From positions 35,671 through 97,670 of the forward strand of contig NW_019774014.1 in assembly GCF_001039355.2 (NCBI RefSeq): a DNA stretch of 62,000 nucleotides, given 5' to 3'. Origin of the DNA: Lingula anatina (lineage: Eukaryota > Brachiopoda > Lingulata > Lingulida > Lingulidae). Shown here in pieces: positions 21,701 to 32,143 of this stretch; within the stretch, counting starts at the first letter, position 1, and every line of letters begins with the position of its first letter. The position numbers and the translations under genes were made by a program. A model generated the notes under the pieces. It was not told where the DNA came from. It worked only from the letters and a program-made list of their open reading frames with translations, and did no database searches.

Positions 21701-24700
21701 ATGTTTAACTAAAATTATTTATTTGCTTTGAATATTTATTAAATTATCTCAACAAGTTTTGTAGCACTTTTCTTCAGTTTAGATGCCAATGTAATTAAAG
21801 ATACAAAAGGTTTTACCTTACCTGTAATATTGCATAATTAATTATAAAAAAAGTTTCAGAAATTGAAAAGACCAGATTGCTTTGATAAAATAACTCATTT
21901 TTGTGAATTTTGCACTTCATCCAAGTTATCTCTTCATTTCAGCAAGTGATGGTAAGTATGGAACGAAGCAGAAACAATAAAACCTATTCAACAATAGGTT
22001 TTGTCTAAACTATAATATTGCATAATTTATTCTAAACTTGACTTGAACAAGTACCTCAGTAACAACGATTTATATTTAGAAAAAAGTTTCAGAAATTAAA
22101 AGACCAGATTGCTTTGATAAAATTACTCATTTTTGTGAATTTTACATTTCATCCAAGTTATCTCTTCATTTCAGAATATTTTCGTAAGTATGGAACAAAG
22201 CGGAAACAATAAAATTTATTCAACAATAGGTTTTATCTTAACTATAATATTGCATAATTTATTTTAAACTTTACTTGAACAGGCACCTCAGTAACTAAGT
22301 TGTATAATTTGAAAAAAGTTTCAGTAATGAAAAAAAGAGATTGCTTTGATAAAATAACTCATTTTTGTGAATTTTGCACTTCATCCAAGTTATCTCTTCA
22401 TTTCAGCAAGTGATGGTAAGTATGGAACGAAGCAGAAACAATAAAATCTATTCAACAATAGGTTTTGTCTAAACTATAATATTGCATAATTTATTTTAAA
22501 CTTTACTTGAACAGGTACCTCAGTAACTAAGTTGTATAATTTGAAAAAAGTTTCAGAAATTAAAAAAGACGAGATTGCTTTGATAAAATAACTCATTTTT
22601 GTGAATTTTGCACTTCATCCAAGTTATCTTTTCATTTCAGATTCAAGAGGTAAGTATGGAACAAAGCAGAAACAATAAAATCTATTCAACAATAGGTTTT
22701 GTCTAAACTATAATATTGCATAATTTATTCTAAACTTGACTTGAACAAGTACCTCAGTAACAACGATTTATATTTAGAAAAAAGTTTCAGAAATTAAAAG
22801 ACCAGATTGCTTTGATAAAATAACTCATTTTTGTGAATTTTGCATTTCATCCAATTTATCTCTTCATTTCAGTATATTATCATAAGTATGGAACAAAGCG
22901 GAAACAATAAAATTTATTCAACAATAGGTTTTATCTTAACTATGATAATATTGCATAACATATTTTAAACTTTACTTGAACAGGAACCTCAGTAACTAGG
23001 TTGTATAATTATAAAAAAGTTTCAGAAATTAAAAGACTAGATTGCTTTGATAAAATAACTCTTATTTGTGAATTTTGCATTTCATCCAAGTTATCTCTTC
23101 ATTTCAGCATTATTGAGTAAGTATGGAATGAAGCAGAAACAATAAAATTTATTCAAGAATAGGTTTTATCTTAACTATAATATTGCATAATATATTTTAA
23201 ACTTTACTTGAACAAGTACCTCAGTAACAATGATGTATATTTAGAAAAAAGTTTCAGAAATTAAAAGACTAGATTGCTTTGATAAAATAACTCTTCTTTG
23301 TGTATTTTGCATTTCATCCAAGTTATCTCTTCATTTCAGAATTAAGGAGTAAGTATGGAACGAAGCAGAAACAATAACATTTATTTGTGCCATTCATTTT
23401 TTCAAATACTTATGCTCTGAAATATTTGGAAAGCAATATTATGAATGACTTTGGTTAACATTGAAAGGTGGAAACAATTTTATCTGATGTAGTACATAAA
23501 TTGATTTTTTTTATTATTAATTTGATTTAAAAGTGTTTCAGAAGTGAAAAAGACCAGATTGCTTTAAAAAAAAATAACGCCTTTTTGTGAATTTTGCATT
23601 TCATCCAAGTTATATTTTCATTTTCGGTAAGTATGGAACAAAGAGGAAACAATAAAATCTATTTATGTCAACTTTTAAAAGAATACTTATACTCTGGAAT
23701 ATTTGGATAAAAATGGTCAAGCCATTTCCTCTCCGGGCTATAAGGACTACCTCCTTTCACAATGGTGGTCACCTCTGCTCACAATAGGAGAACCTGTGAG
23801 ATTGTTGGTGATCTGAAATTACCTTTTAAGACCAAATCAGGCGCACTTATGTGTCAATGTGTAAATTCTTATTTTTTTATCAATTTGATTTGAATATCTA
23901 TTAAATTATCTCGACAATTATGGTATCAATTTTTTTTTCAATTTAATTAAAGATATTAAAGGTTTTTTCCTCAACTGTGATATTGCATGTTTTATTATGG
24001 ACTTTACAGGAACAAGTTACTTTGGAATAATGATGTAGAATAATGAAAAAAATATTTGGTTTACCTGTTGACAGTTTTGTCTGTTCACTTTGATAAACTT
24101 AGATACAATTAAATTACCTGTTCAGGTGAAGGTGAACAGGTAATTACATCATTGGCAGTAGTAAGGATATTGTTAGATTACTGTTATGAATTAGTGACTG
24201 AACCAGAGGACATCATAAATGAGGCACTGAAACAATGTAATTACCCGAAATGGACAATAAAGAAGTTGGAATATCAAATGGAATTGAAAAGACCAAGAAA
24301 GATATTCAAATATAAGAAAGACGAAAAAGTGAAAAGAAATCCAAAGGAGAAGTTACAATCCCATACGTGAAAGAAATTTCAGAGAAAATCCTGACTGCAA
24401 GGATGAAGGAAAACATTGTAGTGTCATTCAAACCACACGCAAAACTCAGAAACTTTCTTGCACACCCAAATTATAAGATAGAAGACAACAAGAATTGTTG
24501 AATAGTATATGAAATTGGGTGTGAGAGCTGTGACAGAGCATATTTTGGAGAGACAGGAAGAAAACTAGAAACAAGGCTAGAGGACCACAAGAAACATGTA
24601 AAGGAAATTGGAAGTGAGGGGGTCAAGGTCAGATTCAAACACTCCATGTCGACAGGAATTTTACACAAATCTGCCATCACTGATCATATATCAGATAACA

Positions 24701-27700
24701 ACCATGTGCCAAAATGGGACAATGTAAAAGTGCTTACCATCGAAAATTATTACAGTAAACTCAAAGTTTTTGAATCCATCTGGACAAAAAGAAAGAAACA
24801 CACCAAGAACAGAGATGAAGGAGCACACAAGCTATCCCATGTGTATGACGACATTTTCAAACCCATCCTGGGGGGAGGGGGCGAAAGGGACAAACAAGTC
24901 ATCATCAGGACTGGATAATTACCTGTTCACCTTCACCTGAACAGGTTATTTAGTTTTGACTAAGTCTGTCAGAGCGAACAGACGAAACAGTCAGCATGTA
25001 AACCAAATGTACGGATCTATCATAAATGAAAACTTTCTGACCATGAAAAAGACTGGATTGCTTTGAAAACATAACGTTCATTGTGAATTTTGCTGACAAT
25101 TAAAAAAAGAAGAAAAATTAAACTTCAAACCTGGATATGGCTAGGAGATAGCTTACAACATGTAATTTCTTGATTTATTATACATTTTTCGTCATCTAAA
25201 ATATCCTTTTTTCTGGTAATGCTGCGTAAGTAAACAAGAAATCAAGAACGGAAGCACTTTGATGAGATAAGTGTGTACATTTGTTCGGAAAACAATAAAA
25301 AATATACGATTCACTTTGTTTAAATAGAATTAAACTAGGTGCTCTGTTAGCATAACTCTGAAAACATTGTAAATCAGAAATATTTTAAATAAAATTTATT
25401 ATTGCATGCTATTACGATGACTTTTTCAACTACTTCTAGGATAATAAACGATATATAACCTCATACCTAAATAGGGTAGGAGGAGAGACTAAAACATGGA
25501 CAACTAAATATTATATACTTTAACATTTTAAACCTAGATAACGGTATGAGGAGGGACTATATCATGTGTTATTTGAATTTATAATACAATTATTTTATCA
25601 ACGACATATTTTTCTTTCAGAGGAAGAGGAAGAGATAAGTAAGTATTAAAGAAATCAGGATTTCATGTAATAAATCTGTGTCACCCTTTTAAAACGAAAA
25701 TTGAAATGGAATTCTTTGACTATATATAATTGTGTTCACTTCCGGAAACATTGTAAATTGGAAAATTTTTATCTGAACATTAAAATATTAACTGTTCTTC
25801 TTAGGACTTGTATACCGGCGATCGCATCTGAGACAGTTTAAAATATTTTACTTCAAACTCAGTATGAAAGGAAGCTGAGATTATATGATGTGGAATTTAA
25901 ATTTAAATCATATGAAAAGAGAACTTGACTTTTTTGATAATGTAATTATGTCCACTTTTAGTGAACTGTGAGATTTTGAAACCACTGTATCGAAACAATT
26001 ATCACAATGTAAATAATGAAAGATAATTAACAGCAAACCTAGATATTGGTAGGAGTTCTTACAATATGTAAACTCTTGATATATTATTATTACTTTTATT
26101 TGAATATTTATTAAATAATCTCAGCAGGAATGGTAGCACTTTCCTCGATTTGAATGTCCTGTTTAATTAAATTTATTAAAGGTTTTACCAAAATTATAAT
26201 ATTGCATGTTTATATGTGAACTTTACATGAACAAGTACCTCTTACATAGTTAAAGATATCAGATGATGAAACTTCAGTTAGGGTAGGAGGAGAGACTACA
26301 TCAAAACTCATTTAAATTCATATTACAATTACTTTTAACTATATATTTTTGTTTAGTATTGAAGAAAACAAGATTTATCAAAAGAAATATATGTTGACGA
26401 TAAGAAAAAAATTCAAACATGGATATAACTAGGAGATAGCTTACAATATGTAATTTCTTGATTTATTAAACATTTTTCGTCATCTAAAATATCCTGTTTT
26501 TCTGGTGATGCTGCGTAAGTAAACAAGAAATCAAGAACGGAAGCACTTTGATGAGATAAGTGTGTACATTTGTTGGGAAAACAATAAAATATACGATTCA
26601 CTAGGTGCTCTGTTAGCATAACTCGGCAAACATTGTAAATCAGTAATATTTTAAACAACATTTACTATTACAACTACTTTTCAACTACTTCGTGGATTAT
26701 AAACGATATATAACCTCATACTTCGATTAGGGTAGGAGGATAGATTACAGCATGTGCCCTTTATTTTTGTAGTACATTTTTTTAATCTACAAATATTTTT
26801 CTTTCAGATCAAAATTTTGGTAAGTATTGGACAGATTAGAAATTAATAAAATATATTTTTGTCATCCTTTTTAAAATCAATTTAGAAATGGAATACTCTG
26901 ATTAAATCTAAGGTATGTTCTGGGGAGAATAGTGGTTTGAAATTATTCATATAAAATATATATGGCAGTCTAAAGACAATCTCAGATATCAGAATAATAG
27001 CTATAACTGCTGTTTTGTGGTACAACATGATATACAACATTCGACAAAAAGGTTGTCCCACCCCTATTTCCATGTACTTTTTTTACAAATGATCACCTCA
27101 CAGCTATAAATTGTAAGAAATAGTGCTTTTTAAGACAGATACCGTGTCTAACTTGACACATGGTTAAAAAAAAAAAAAACAAAATAGTGGTGAAAATAGA
27201 CATATTTTATACCATTTAGTAAAATTTATAACAGGTACCCCCTCAATTCCACTGTTTCACTGTGACTTGTATAGATGTAAAGAAATGTCTATTAAATTGA
27301 AACAACGCCATCAAATGTCACCAAATTAATACACAATTAGCATTAAGGTGTACTCGTTACAGGTCACGTGCTTAACAGCATGTGCGTCTACTGCGTACTG
27401 CAATTTCCTCCTGTAGACGACGCGACAAGCCTTCAACACGGGTAACAATTCTGTTTTATGGGATATTGTCCCATTCTTCTGAAAGAAGTTGGGGGTGTTG
27501 GTCCACATTTTTATGGGGTTGGATCTCGTTCGCATTGCACACTCCAATTCATGTCACAGTTGATTAGTAAGTTTAACATCAGGGCTCAAAGATGGTGGTC
27601 CCGTCCTTAGAGCATTGTGTTTCTTCAACAAACACTTGCCAGGCGAGAGGTGTGAGCAAGTGTGCAGTCATAATAAAGCCTGGATTTAACCCCAAAGTCA

Positions 27701-28861
27701 GTTCTTGAAGATGGAATGAGATATCAGCTGAGAATGCTACGTTCAGTGATCCCACAGGCACCTGAACCTGGCCATCCATCACTGGAAGGAAGTCGGTTTT
27801 GATGCAGAATCAAATTATTTCTTGTATCCCATCAATGGTCAAATGAGGGTCCATAGACATTTTAAAAATGCCTCTTGGAATGGTGTGTGTAGGATAATAT
27901 CACCTGAGGTGTTAGATCAGTCCGCATTTGGAGAACATTCTAAGCCCATGTTATTAGTACATTGTTCCTTTTGGAACAAAACGTAACAGGGGCATTTTAA
28001 TGTAACATTCTCAACAGAAACCTCACTCTATTTGCAAGAGGTTACCTCAGGGATGCTACTGGCTTCATTGTGACAATGTACATGCTCACAGTTCTCGTCT
28101 GGAAGCGATTTGTTGCAGAAACACAGGGCTCTGAAAATGGGACAACCGTCTTTGAGCCCTGATATTGATCCTACTGAGCACCTGTGGCATTAATTGGAAT
28201 GTGCATTGCAGAGGAGAAGCAATTCCCAAATAATCTTGACCAATTCCGCCACGCTCTTTAGGAAGAATGGGACAATATCCCACATAACAGATTTGTTACC
28301 TGCGTTGAAGGCTTGTCGCGCCATCTACAGGAAATAATTGCAATACATTGTACACGCACATTGTCTGGCTTTAAAACAACCAGTTTTGCTCGCCACTTAT
28401 GAATTATTTGATTTAGAGATAAGAAATTGGTATTACAAAGCTATCCACTAAATTTATGTTGGGTACGTGCCATTTAGAGAGTAGATAAAAATACAGACTG
28501 CTTGGGGCAGACAGAGATGTAAATTTAATACAATGAATGCACAATTTTTGATTCTAGGCATTTAATCAAAATACATTTTAGACTGGTTGCCTTAAATACC
28601 AAATGTATTAGTTTTAAAAGTACTTTATATCTGCTTTCATTATTTTTCAAGCTATATATCAAGCAGCGTGTGAGGAGGGAACACAGAGAGTGTACAGAGC
28701 CAATGTGATAGTGGTTGGTCAGGGAGGTATTGGGAAAACACACCTTTGCCGAAATCTGCTGGGAGAAGAGTTCACTGAAGTCGACCTGGTGACAAATGGT
28801 ATCGCTATGTCAGGATGTGTTCTGGAGAAACACAAAGCAGGGACCACCTTCAAAACACAAG
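14754..28861 (+). CDS. Roco-family (ROC domain) GTPase, 5' part, with microexon array
   Basis: Exon 1 (14754-14805) has ATG in good context (aagtggaaATGG), encodes the acidic peptide MAEAPDDPSGPKSETDD and ends in phase 1 at a gtaagt donor. A candidate 30-nt exon (14948-14977) follows. Nine 9-nt microexons lie at 21044-21052, 21516-21524, 21943-21951, 22175-22183, 22407-22415, 22641-22649, 22873-22881, 23108-23116 and 23340-23348. Then come 18-nt (25621-25638) and 12-nt (26808-26819) exons. Exon 28652-28861 encodes YQAACEEGTQRVYRANVI and the P loop GQGGIGKT, then LLGEEF and a TNGI switch-like segment, as in ROC GTPases. All these exons are phase 1 in and out. The 28861 donor (gtgata) is weak and I cannot place the rest of ROC, the COR domain or any kinase. 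Roco proteins are cytosolic GTP-binding scaffolds; the role here is unknown. Confidence 0.7.
14948..14977 (+). other. Candidate 30-nt second exon of the Roco gene
   Basis: From tactag at 14942-14947 to a gtatgt donor at 14978. In phase 1 it reads IFSGKSPDT after a split codon and leaves in phase 1, matching both neighbours. The donor is good. The acceptor has a poor pyrimidine tract, and a competing acceptor (tttttag) 9 nt further in would break the frame. Confidence 0.35.
15000..17000. other. Intronic sequence, nothing recognised
   Basis: Long AT-rich stretch inside the first large intron of the Roco gene. I found no phase-compatible exon and no transposon ends before 17005. Confidence 0.45.
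17005..19480. mobile_element. Foldback element with repeated arms, 2.5 kb
   Basis: The ends are inverted repeats of at least about 110 bp: tagtccggtggcttaagg at 17005 mirrors ccttaagccaccggacta ending at 19480, and both continue through tcgtgacac, ggataaaagca and attagagccgtagccc. The arms are strings of 160-200 bp subrepeats marked by aaaatccaagatggc. Direct copies lie near 17142, 17300, 17600, 17777, 17969, 18172 and 18364. Inverted copies (gccatcttggattt) lie near 18613, 18811, 18987, 19168 and 19331. The turn is near 18580-18680. No transposase is encoded. It lies in a Roco intron. Confidence 0.8.
18681..18726. repeat. (ATA)n microsatellite near the foldback centre
   Basis: About 15 units of ataata just right of the switch in arm orientation. 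Confidence 0.95.
19481..20530. other. Intronic sequence, no firm feature
   Basis: Contains a frame open from a good acceptor (cctcttttcag at about 20268) to a TAA after 20490, phase 1 compatible with the Roco gene, but without a donor or recognisable domain. It could be an alternative terminal exon; the evidence is weak. Confidence 0.3.
20612..23660 (+). repeat. Tandem intron-unit array carrying variable 9-nt microexons
   Basis: Units have spacings of 472, 427, 232, 232, 234, 232, 235 and 232 bp between microexons. Long units carry an extra block (cttatactctggaatctttgg). Nearly every unit ends ccaagttatctcttcatttcag, then nine bases, then gtaagtatgg. The nine-base inserts are ATTCAAGAG (three times), CAAGTGATG (twice), AATATTTTC, TATATTATC, CATTATTGA and AATTAAGGA. 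In phase 1 they encode DSR, ASD, EYF, ALL and similar tripeptides. The TATATTATC copy has a broken donor (ataagt). A tenth unit near 23626 has lost the microexon and acceptor AG. The flanks are visually near-identical while the exons differ. Confidence 0.8.
24053..25009. mobile_element. 957-bp insertion with 94-bp TIRs around a Penelope fragment
   Basis: The left repeat (24053-24146) and right repeat (24916-25009) are inverted copies. Each includes an internal palindrome (acctgttc...gaacaggt). Outer parts also match: atttggtttac...tctgttc at left mirrors gaacaga...gtaaaccaaat at right. The interior is the C-terminal part of a Penelope-like protein. It is inserted in a further copy of the Roco intron unit: the sequence before 24050 and after 25040 continues the same repeat. 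Confidence 0.8.
24152..24915 (+). pseudogene. Penelope-like element C terminus with GIY-YIG endonuclease
   Basis: Penelope-like retroelements carry an RT followed by a GIY-YIG nuclease. Here only the C-terminal part remains. The segment 24152-24370 reads as the connecting region. A frame change near 24350 leads to PYVKEISEKI, VVSFKPHAKLRNFLAHP and then a stop near 24500. The nuclease follows with VYEIGCESCD, AYFGETGRKLETRLEDHKKH and downstream DHISDNNHV, the usual order. The RT catalytic region is absent. Classification as Penelope-like is by motif order; non-functional. Confidence 0.75.
25120..25500. repeat. Intronic duplicated unit, copy 1
   Basis: Matches 26405-26740 in order: ggatat(gg/aa)ctaggagatagcttac, cgtcatctaaaatatcc, ctgcgtaagtaaacaagaaatcaag, ctaggtgctctgttagcataact, ataacctcatac and gggtaggagga. 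Each has a gtaagt-like donor (25227) but no acceptor AG (tttttctg), as if a microexon unit had decayed. Confidence 0.7.
26405..26740. repeat. Intronic duplicated unit, copy 2
   Basis: Paralogue of 25120-25500, colinear and strongly similar. Each copy lies upstream of a short phase-1 exon (25621-25638 and 26808-26819 respectively), suggesting that the exon plus intron block was duplicated. Confidence 0.7.
27048..28365. mobile_element. Palindromic Tc1-like element, copy 1
   Basis: About 1.3 kb in a Roco intron. The left end is ggttgtcccacccctatttc. Both halves encode the C-terminal part of a Tc1-like transposase pointing outward: on the minus strand from about 27782 to 27450 (HTSRLAS, WHELECAMR-like) and on the plus strand from about 27835 to 28300 (HLWH, ECALQRR, then a stop). 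Both arms carry gggacaatatccca. The centre is near 27790-27830. Stops and frameshifts fill both halves. The right terminal repeat seen in copy 2 has decayed here. Confidence 0.7.
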
Positions 28862-28869
28862 GTGATAAA

Positions 28870-29500
28870 CAGCAGTTAACGGTTTGAAATACACCTTATT
28901 AATGGGCAGATATAATAATTTTGATATCTTAATGTAATGGGATACACTGTAAGTACTTGTAATTGCATGCTGTTCTGCTTTCCGTTTTTTATTTGTTCAC
29001 CTTTTCTAGTGCCCAATTTCTGTGCAACTTCTAGTTCTTGATAACAGCACAAAATTGAATGCATTTTTGACATTTAACCTTTAAGATTCCGCACGTCCGA
29101 ACCGCAAGCCAAATGTCGAAAAATAACAAAAACCTGCACAAACTATAAGTACTTTAACGTTTTTTTTAATAATGCCACATTTTGATGACCGCATGGTTCA
29201 TTTAAAATATTTTTCAGATGAGTTCTTCACCAAAAATTACTACACTGATACACAACCAGTGAAGAAAATAACCATAGTAAAAAAATCAAACGCCCGTTTT
29301 AGTATTGTCTACGACATCCTCTGAATTGGAGGCCGCACCTGACGCGTTTGTGCGCGGAGACAAATAAATTGTATAACTTTTGCACATTGATGGTGTTCCA
29401 CTTTCAATATAAGGTCATTTTTAGAGAGTTATCTTTCAGTTGTCTATTTTCGAGCTCACCTTAGGAAATATTTATGAGGTTCTGATCTAGGGATTGAACT
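28870..29500. other. No firm exon after the ROC exon
   Basis: A possible phase-1 exon begins after tatttttcag near 29218 (EFFTKNYYTDTQPVKK) but has no clear donor and soon meets a stop. The rest is AT-rich without recognisable coding. Confidence 0.35.
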
Positions 29501-29501
29501 G

Positions 29502-29504
<3 letters not shown>

Positions 29505-29557
<53 letters not shown>
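29505..29557. repeat. (AT)n microsatellite
   Basis: Pure at run of about 53 bp ending at an unresolved base (29558), so its true length is uncertain. Confidence 0.95.
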
Positions 29558-29939
29558 NTAAAGCAGGTTTTTAATGAATGAAAACGAATGATAAATTTAC
29601 GTTTAAAGTAACAAATTCAGTTTTAAACCACTGAGTTTGTTTTAACAATGGTCTCTATCTAGGGAGGGGTGGAAAATCCCCTTCGGGCCACATATAACAC
29701 TATAAATACAATATAATCACCTTGCAATGAATTAAGGCAAAATAAATGTTTTTCTAAGGAAAGTCCAATGGATTTGCTTTCTAATACATACAATCAACAG
29801 AACATTCCTAATATAAATTTCCGAAAAGACACCAGAGAGCAAATTAAAAAAAAATCAATCAGACGGTAAACACCGGCAAGCTTTGTCAATTTCACCAACT
29901 TCTTGTTTATTTCAAACAGCGTTGCGCGCAAAGGATTGT

Positions 29940-30480
29940 GGGTAATATGAGGGTCCAACTTGCCCCGAGACAAGGGGGCCAACTAGCCCCGGGTGCACAT
30001 TATTTATTTTAAGGGCTGGCAGCCATTTATGGTGCTAGAATGAGCAACGATGATACATTTCTGTGAAACTTGAAGCAATGAGCTTCAGTTTGATGCCCTA
30101 TACATATCTTATATTCGATCAAAAGCCTATGAAATTAGATTTTAAAATCTCTTAAACAAAATTACTTTTAGGTGCAAAAATAGTTTATTTGGACTCACCG
30201 CTTAATTAAAACTTTTTAAAGGCCGACACTTCCTTAGCAATGTAGGCTACGGTCACTTTACAAGTATGTGGCCAATTTTTTTACCTCATAGTTACTTTTT
30301 TTTCAGAAAATGACAGGGGGCCAACTTACCCCGGGGTCCAACTAGCCCCGGTCTCCCCTACGTAGCTTAGTTCATGGGGCTTACTTTGAAACCGGTTTCG
30401 TTACTCTAACTCATTCTTAGTTGGCTCTACAAGGCCAAAAGTGTCTAATTGGCCAACTAGCCCCGGTCTTCCCTACTGTG
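29940..30480. repeat. Cluster of ccaact(a/t)(g/a)ccccg motifs
   Basis: Five copies of a GC-rich word occur: ccaacttgccccg (29957), ccaactagccccg (29979), ccaacttaccccg (about 30322), ccaactagccccg (30336) and again at about 30452. The last two are followed by gtctcccctac and gtcttccctac. They punctuate AT-rich sequence; these look like ends of a short non-autonomous repeat. No gene is seen. Confidence 0.6.
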
Positions 30481-30622
30481 TTGCCAACTATACTAAAGTA
30501 CACTTGTCTTAAATTTATAGTAACGGTAGTATTAAAGCATGGGGGAGGCTACTTTTGCCATATCACATCACATGCCCTGCAATATGTTAACAACACCGTA
30601 AGAGAAGAAACTGTTAACTTAC

Positions 30623-31218
30623 CAGCGTTGATGTCCAAGCCAAGTCTTGTCTCTTCCACTCTTATTCTAGAAATAGTGGTCCAGCCGGTCGAAGGGCTAT
30701 ACTGGCCACCCGACCAGCTACAACGTCCCGTGTGAAGACTTATTGTAATGTCTCCGGCCGGAAAACCGTTACAGATTCCAGAAACTGAAAGCAATAATAT
30801 CGATAATGTGAACAGAAAGTCACCTGTAGCTGACGACAAATGATCGGATTGTGGCACCATTATATATATAACAATACAGAGGTTTACTTAAGGTGTAAAA
30901 TCTGAAAAGAATATCAAAATTTTCGATGCCAGAGATAACGCATTTAATTTATGATAACTGTGAGTTAGGAACAGTTCCATAAATTTGTTTCGAGTTTCAA
31001 CTTAAATTATTGTGCTTACACTCAAATGTCCTGCGGGTGCGTGGATTGTTATCGCCGGTTTTATAGATGAATGCGTCGATTACCCCCGGATTCGAGCACT
31101 CATTTCCATTAAACTTAAAATACCATCTTGCGCAGTAACCATTTCCATACTCGTGAAGCGTGCCAGTAAAGAACACTGCTACACTAGTGTCCGACGCCCG
31201 CTTTGTGTAGGTTTCCGT
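30623..31218 (-). pseudogene. CTHRC1-type domain, two-exon gene fragment
   Basis: Exon a (31218-31020, 199 nt, phase 0 to 1) encodes YTKRASDTSVAVFFTGTL, CARWYFKFNGNECSNPG and a tail. Exon b (30784-30623, 162 nt, phase 1 to 1) encodes SGICNGFPAGDITISLHTG and SPSTGWTTISRIRVEE. This is the C-terminal domain of collagen triple helix repeat containing 1 (CTHRC1), a secreted protein. Both exons are intact and closely match 59337-59139 and 58596-58435. The downstream exons present in that paralogue are absent here, and a transposon interrupts the sequence just upstream (about 31270). I therefore read it as a truncated duplicate, though use as a cassette by a neighbouring gene is possible. Confidence 0.7.
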
Positions 31219-31235
31219 CTATAATTTAAACACAG

Positions 31236-31274
<39 letters not shown>

Positions 31275-31973
31275 AATATTGGTCAAAAAAGTTGTCCCAC
31301 CCCCAGTTTCATGTGCTTTTATTTATAAATGATCACAGGAGTTAATTGCTATGAATGGTGATCTTCATTCCAGATACCATATCTAACATGATTATTAGTA
31401 CAGAAAATACAAACTAGCAGTTAAGATATCCATATTTAATACCATTTATTACATGTACCCCCTCAAATCTAATGTTCCACTGTCATCTCAGAGGTAAATA
31501 AAAACCAATTAAATTTAAATGACACCACCAAAAGTCACCAAATTTACACATATTTAGCATTAGGATGTGCTCGTTGAAGGTCACGTGTCTATTAGCGTGT
31601 GTGGCTACCGCGCACTGTATAATCTCCTGTAGACGGCGCCAATGCCTTCATCAAGGGTAACAATTCTGTTTTGTGGGATTTTCCCCCATGTTTCCTAAAA
31701 AAAAAACTTGGCGGAATTGGTTCGGACTAGTTGGGGTTTGGTTCTCCTCTGGATTGCACACTTCAATTCATACCACGGGTGCTCAGTAGGTTTATTATTA
31801 TCAAGATTCAAAGACGGTTTATCCAGCCTCAGAACATTGGGTTTCTGCAACAAATCACTCACCACATGAGAACTGTGTGCAAGCGAAGTCACCTCTTGCA
31901 GATGAAATGAGGTATCAGTTGAGAATGTTAGGTTCAATGACCCCAGAACTACCAGAACTTGGTCAACCATCAT

Positions 31974-32128
31974 TGTTATGTCTTGTGCTTGTTTGCACTC
32001 TGCGTGGGTTATAGATTAGTGACTATCATTACTATCTTTCACTCATCAAGACCATGTGGCTGCCATTATATACTTTATTTCCCCGAAGAGCCCTTGCCGC
32101 TAGTGTCGCCACTAGTCAAGACATTACA
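31974..32128 (-). repeat. Gypsy 3' LTR (155 bp)
   Basis: Identical to 37015-37169 by eye. Ends are tgttatgtcttg and gacattaca on the plus strand. Confidence 0.95.
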
Positions 32129-32143
32129 CCCTCTTTTCTTTCC
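32129..32143 (-). promoter_or_regulatory. Gypsy polypurine tract
   Basis: Minus-strand GGAAAGAAAAGAGGG directly abuts the 3' LTR, the position needed to prime plus-strand cDNA. Confidence 0.85.

Noticed and set aside
29219-29310. Possible next Roco exon after tatttttcag
   Set aside because: Phase fits but there is no convincing donor, a stop follows, and the peptide shows no ROC or COR motif.
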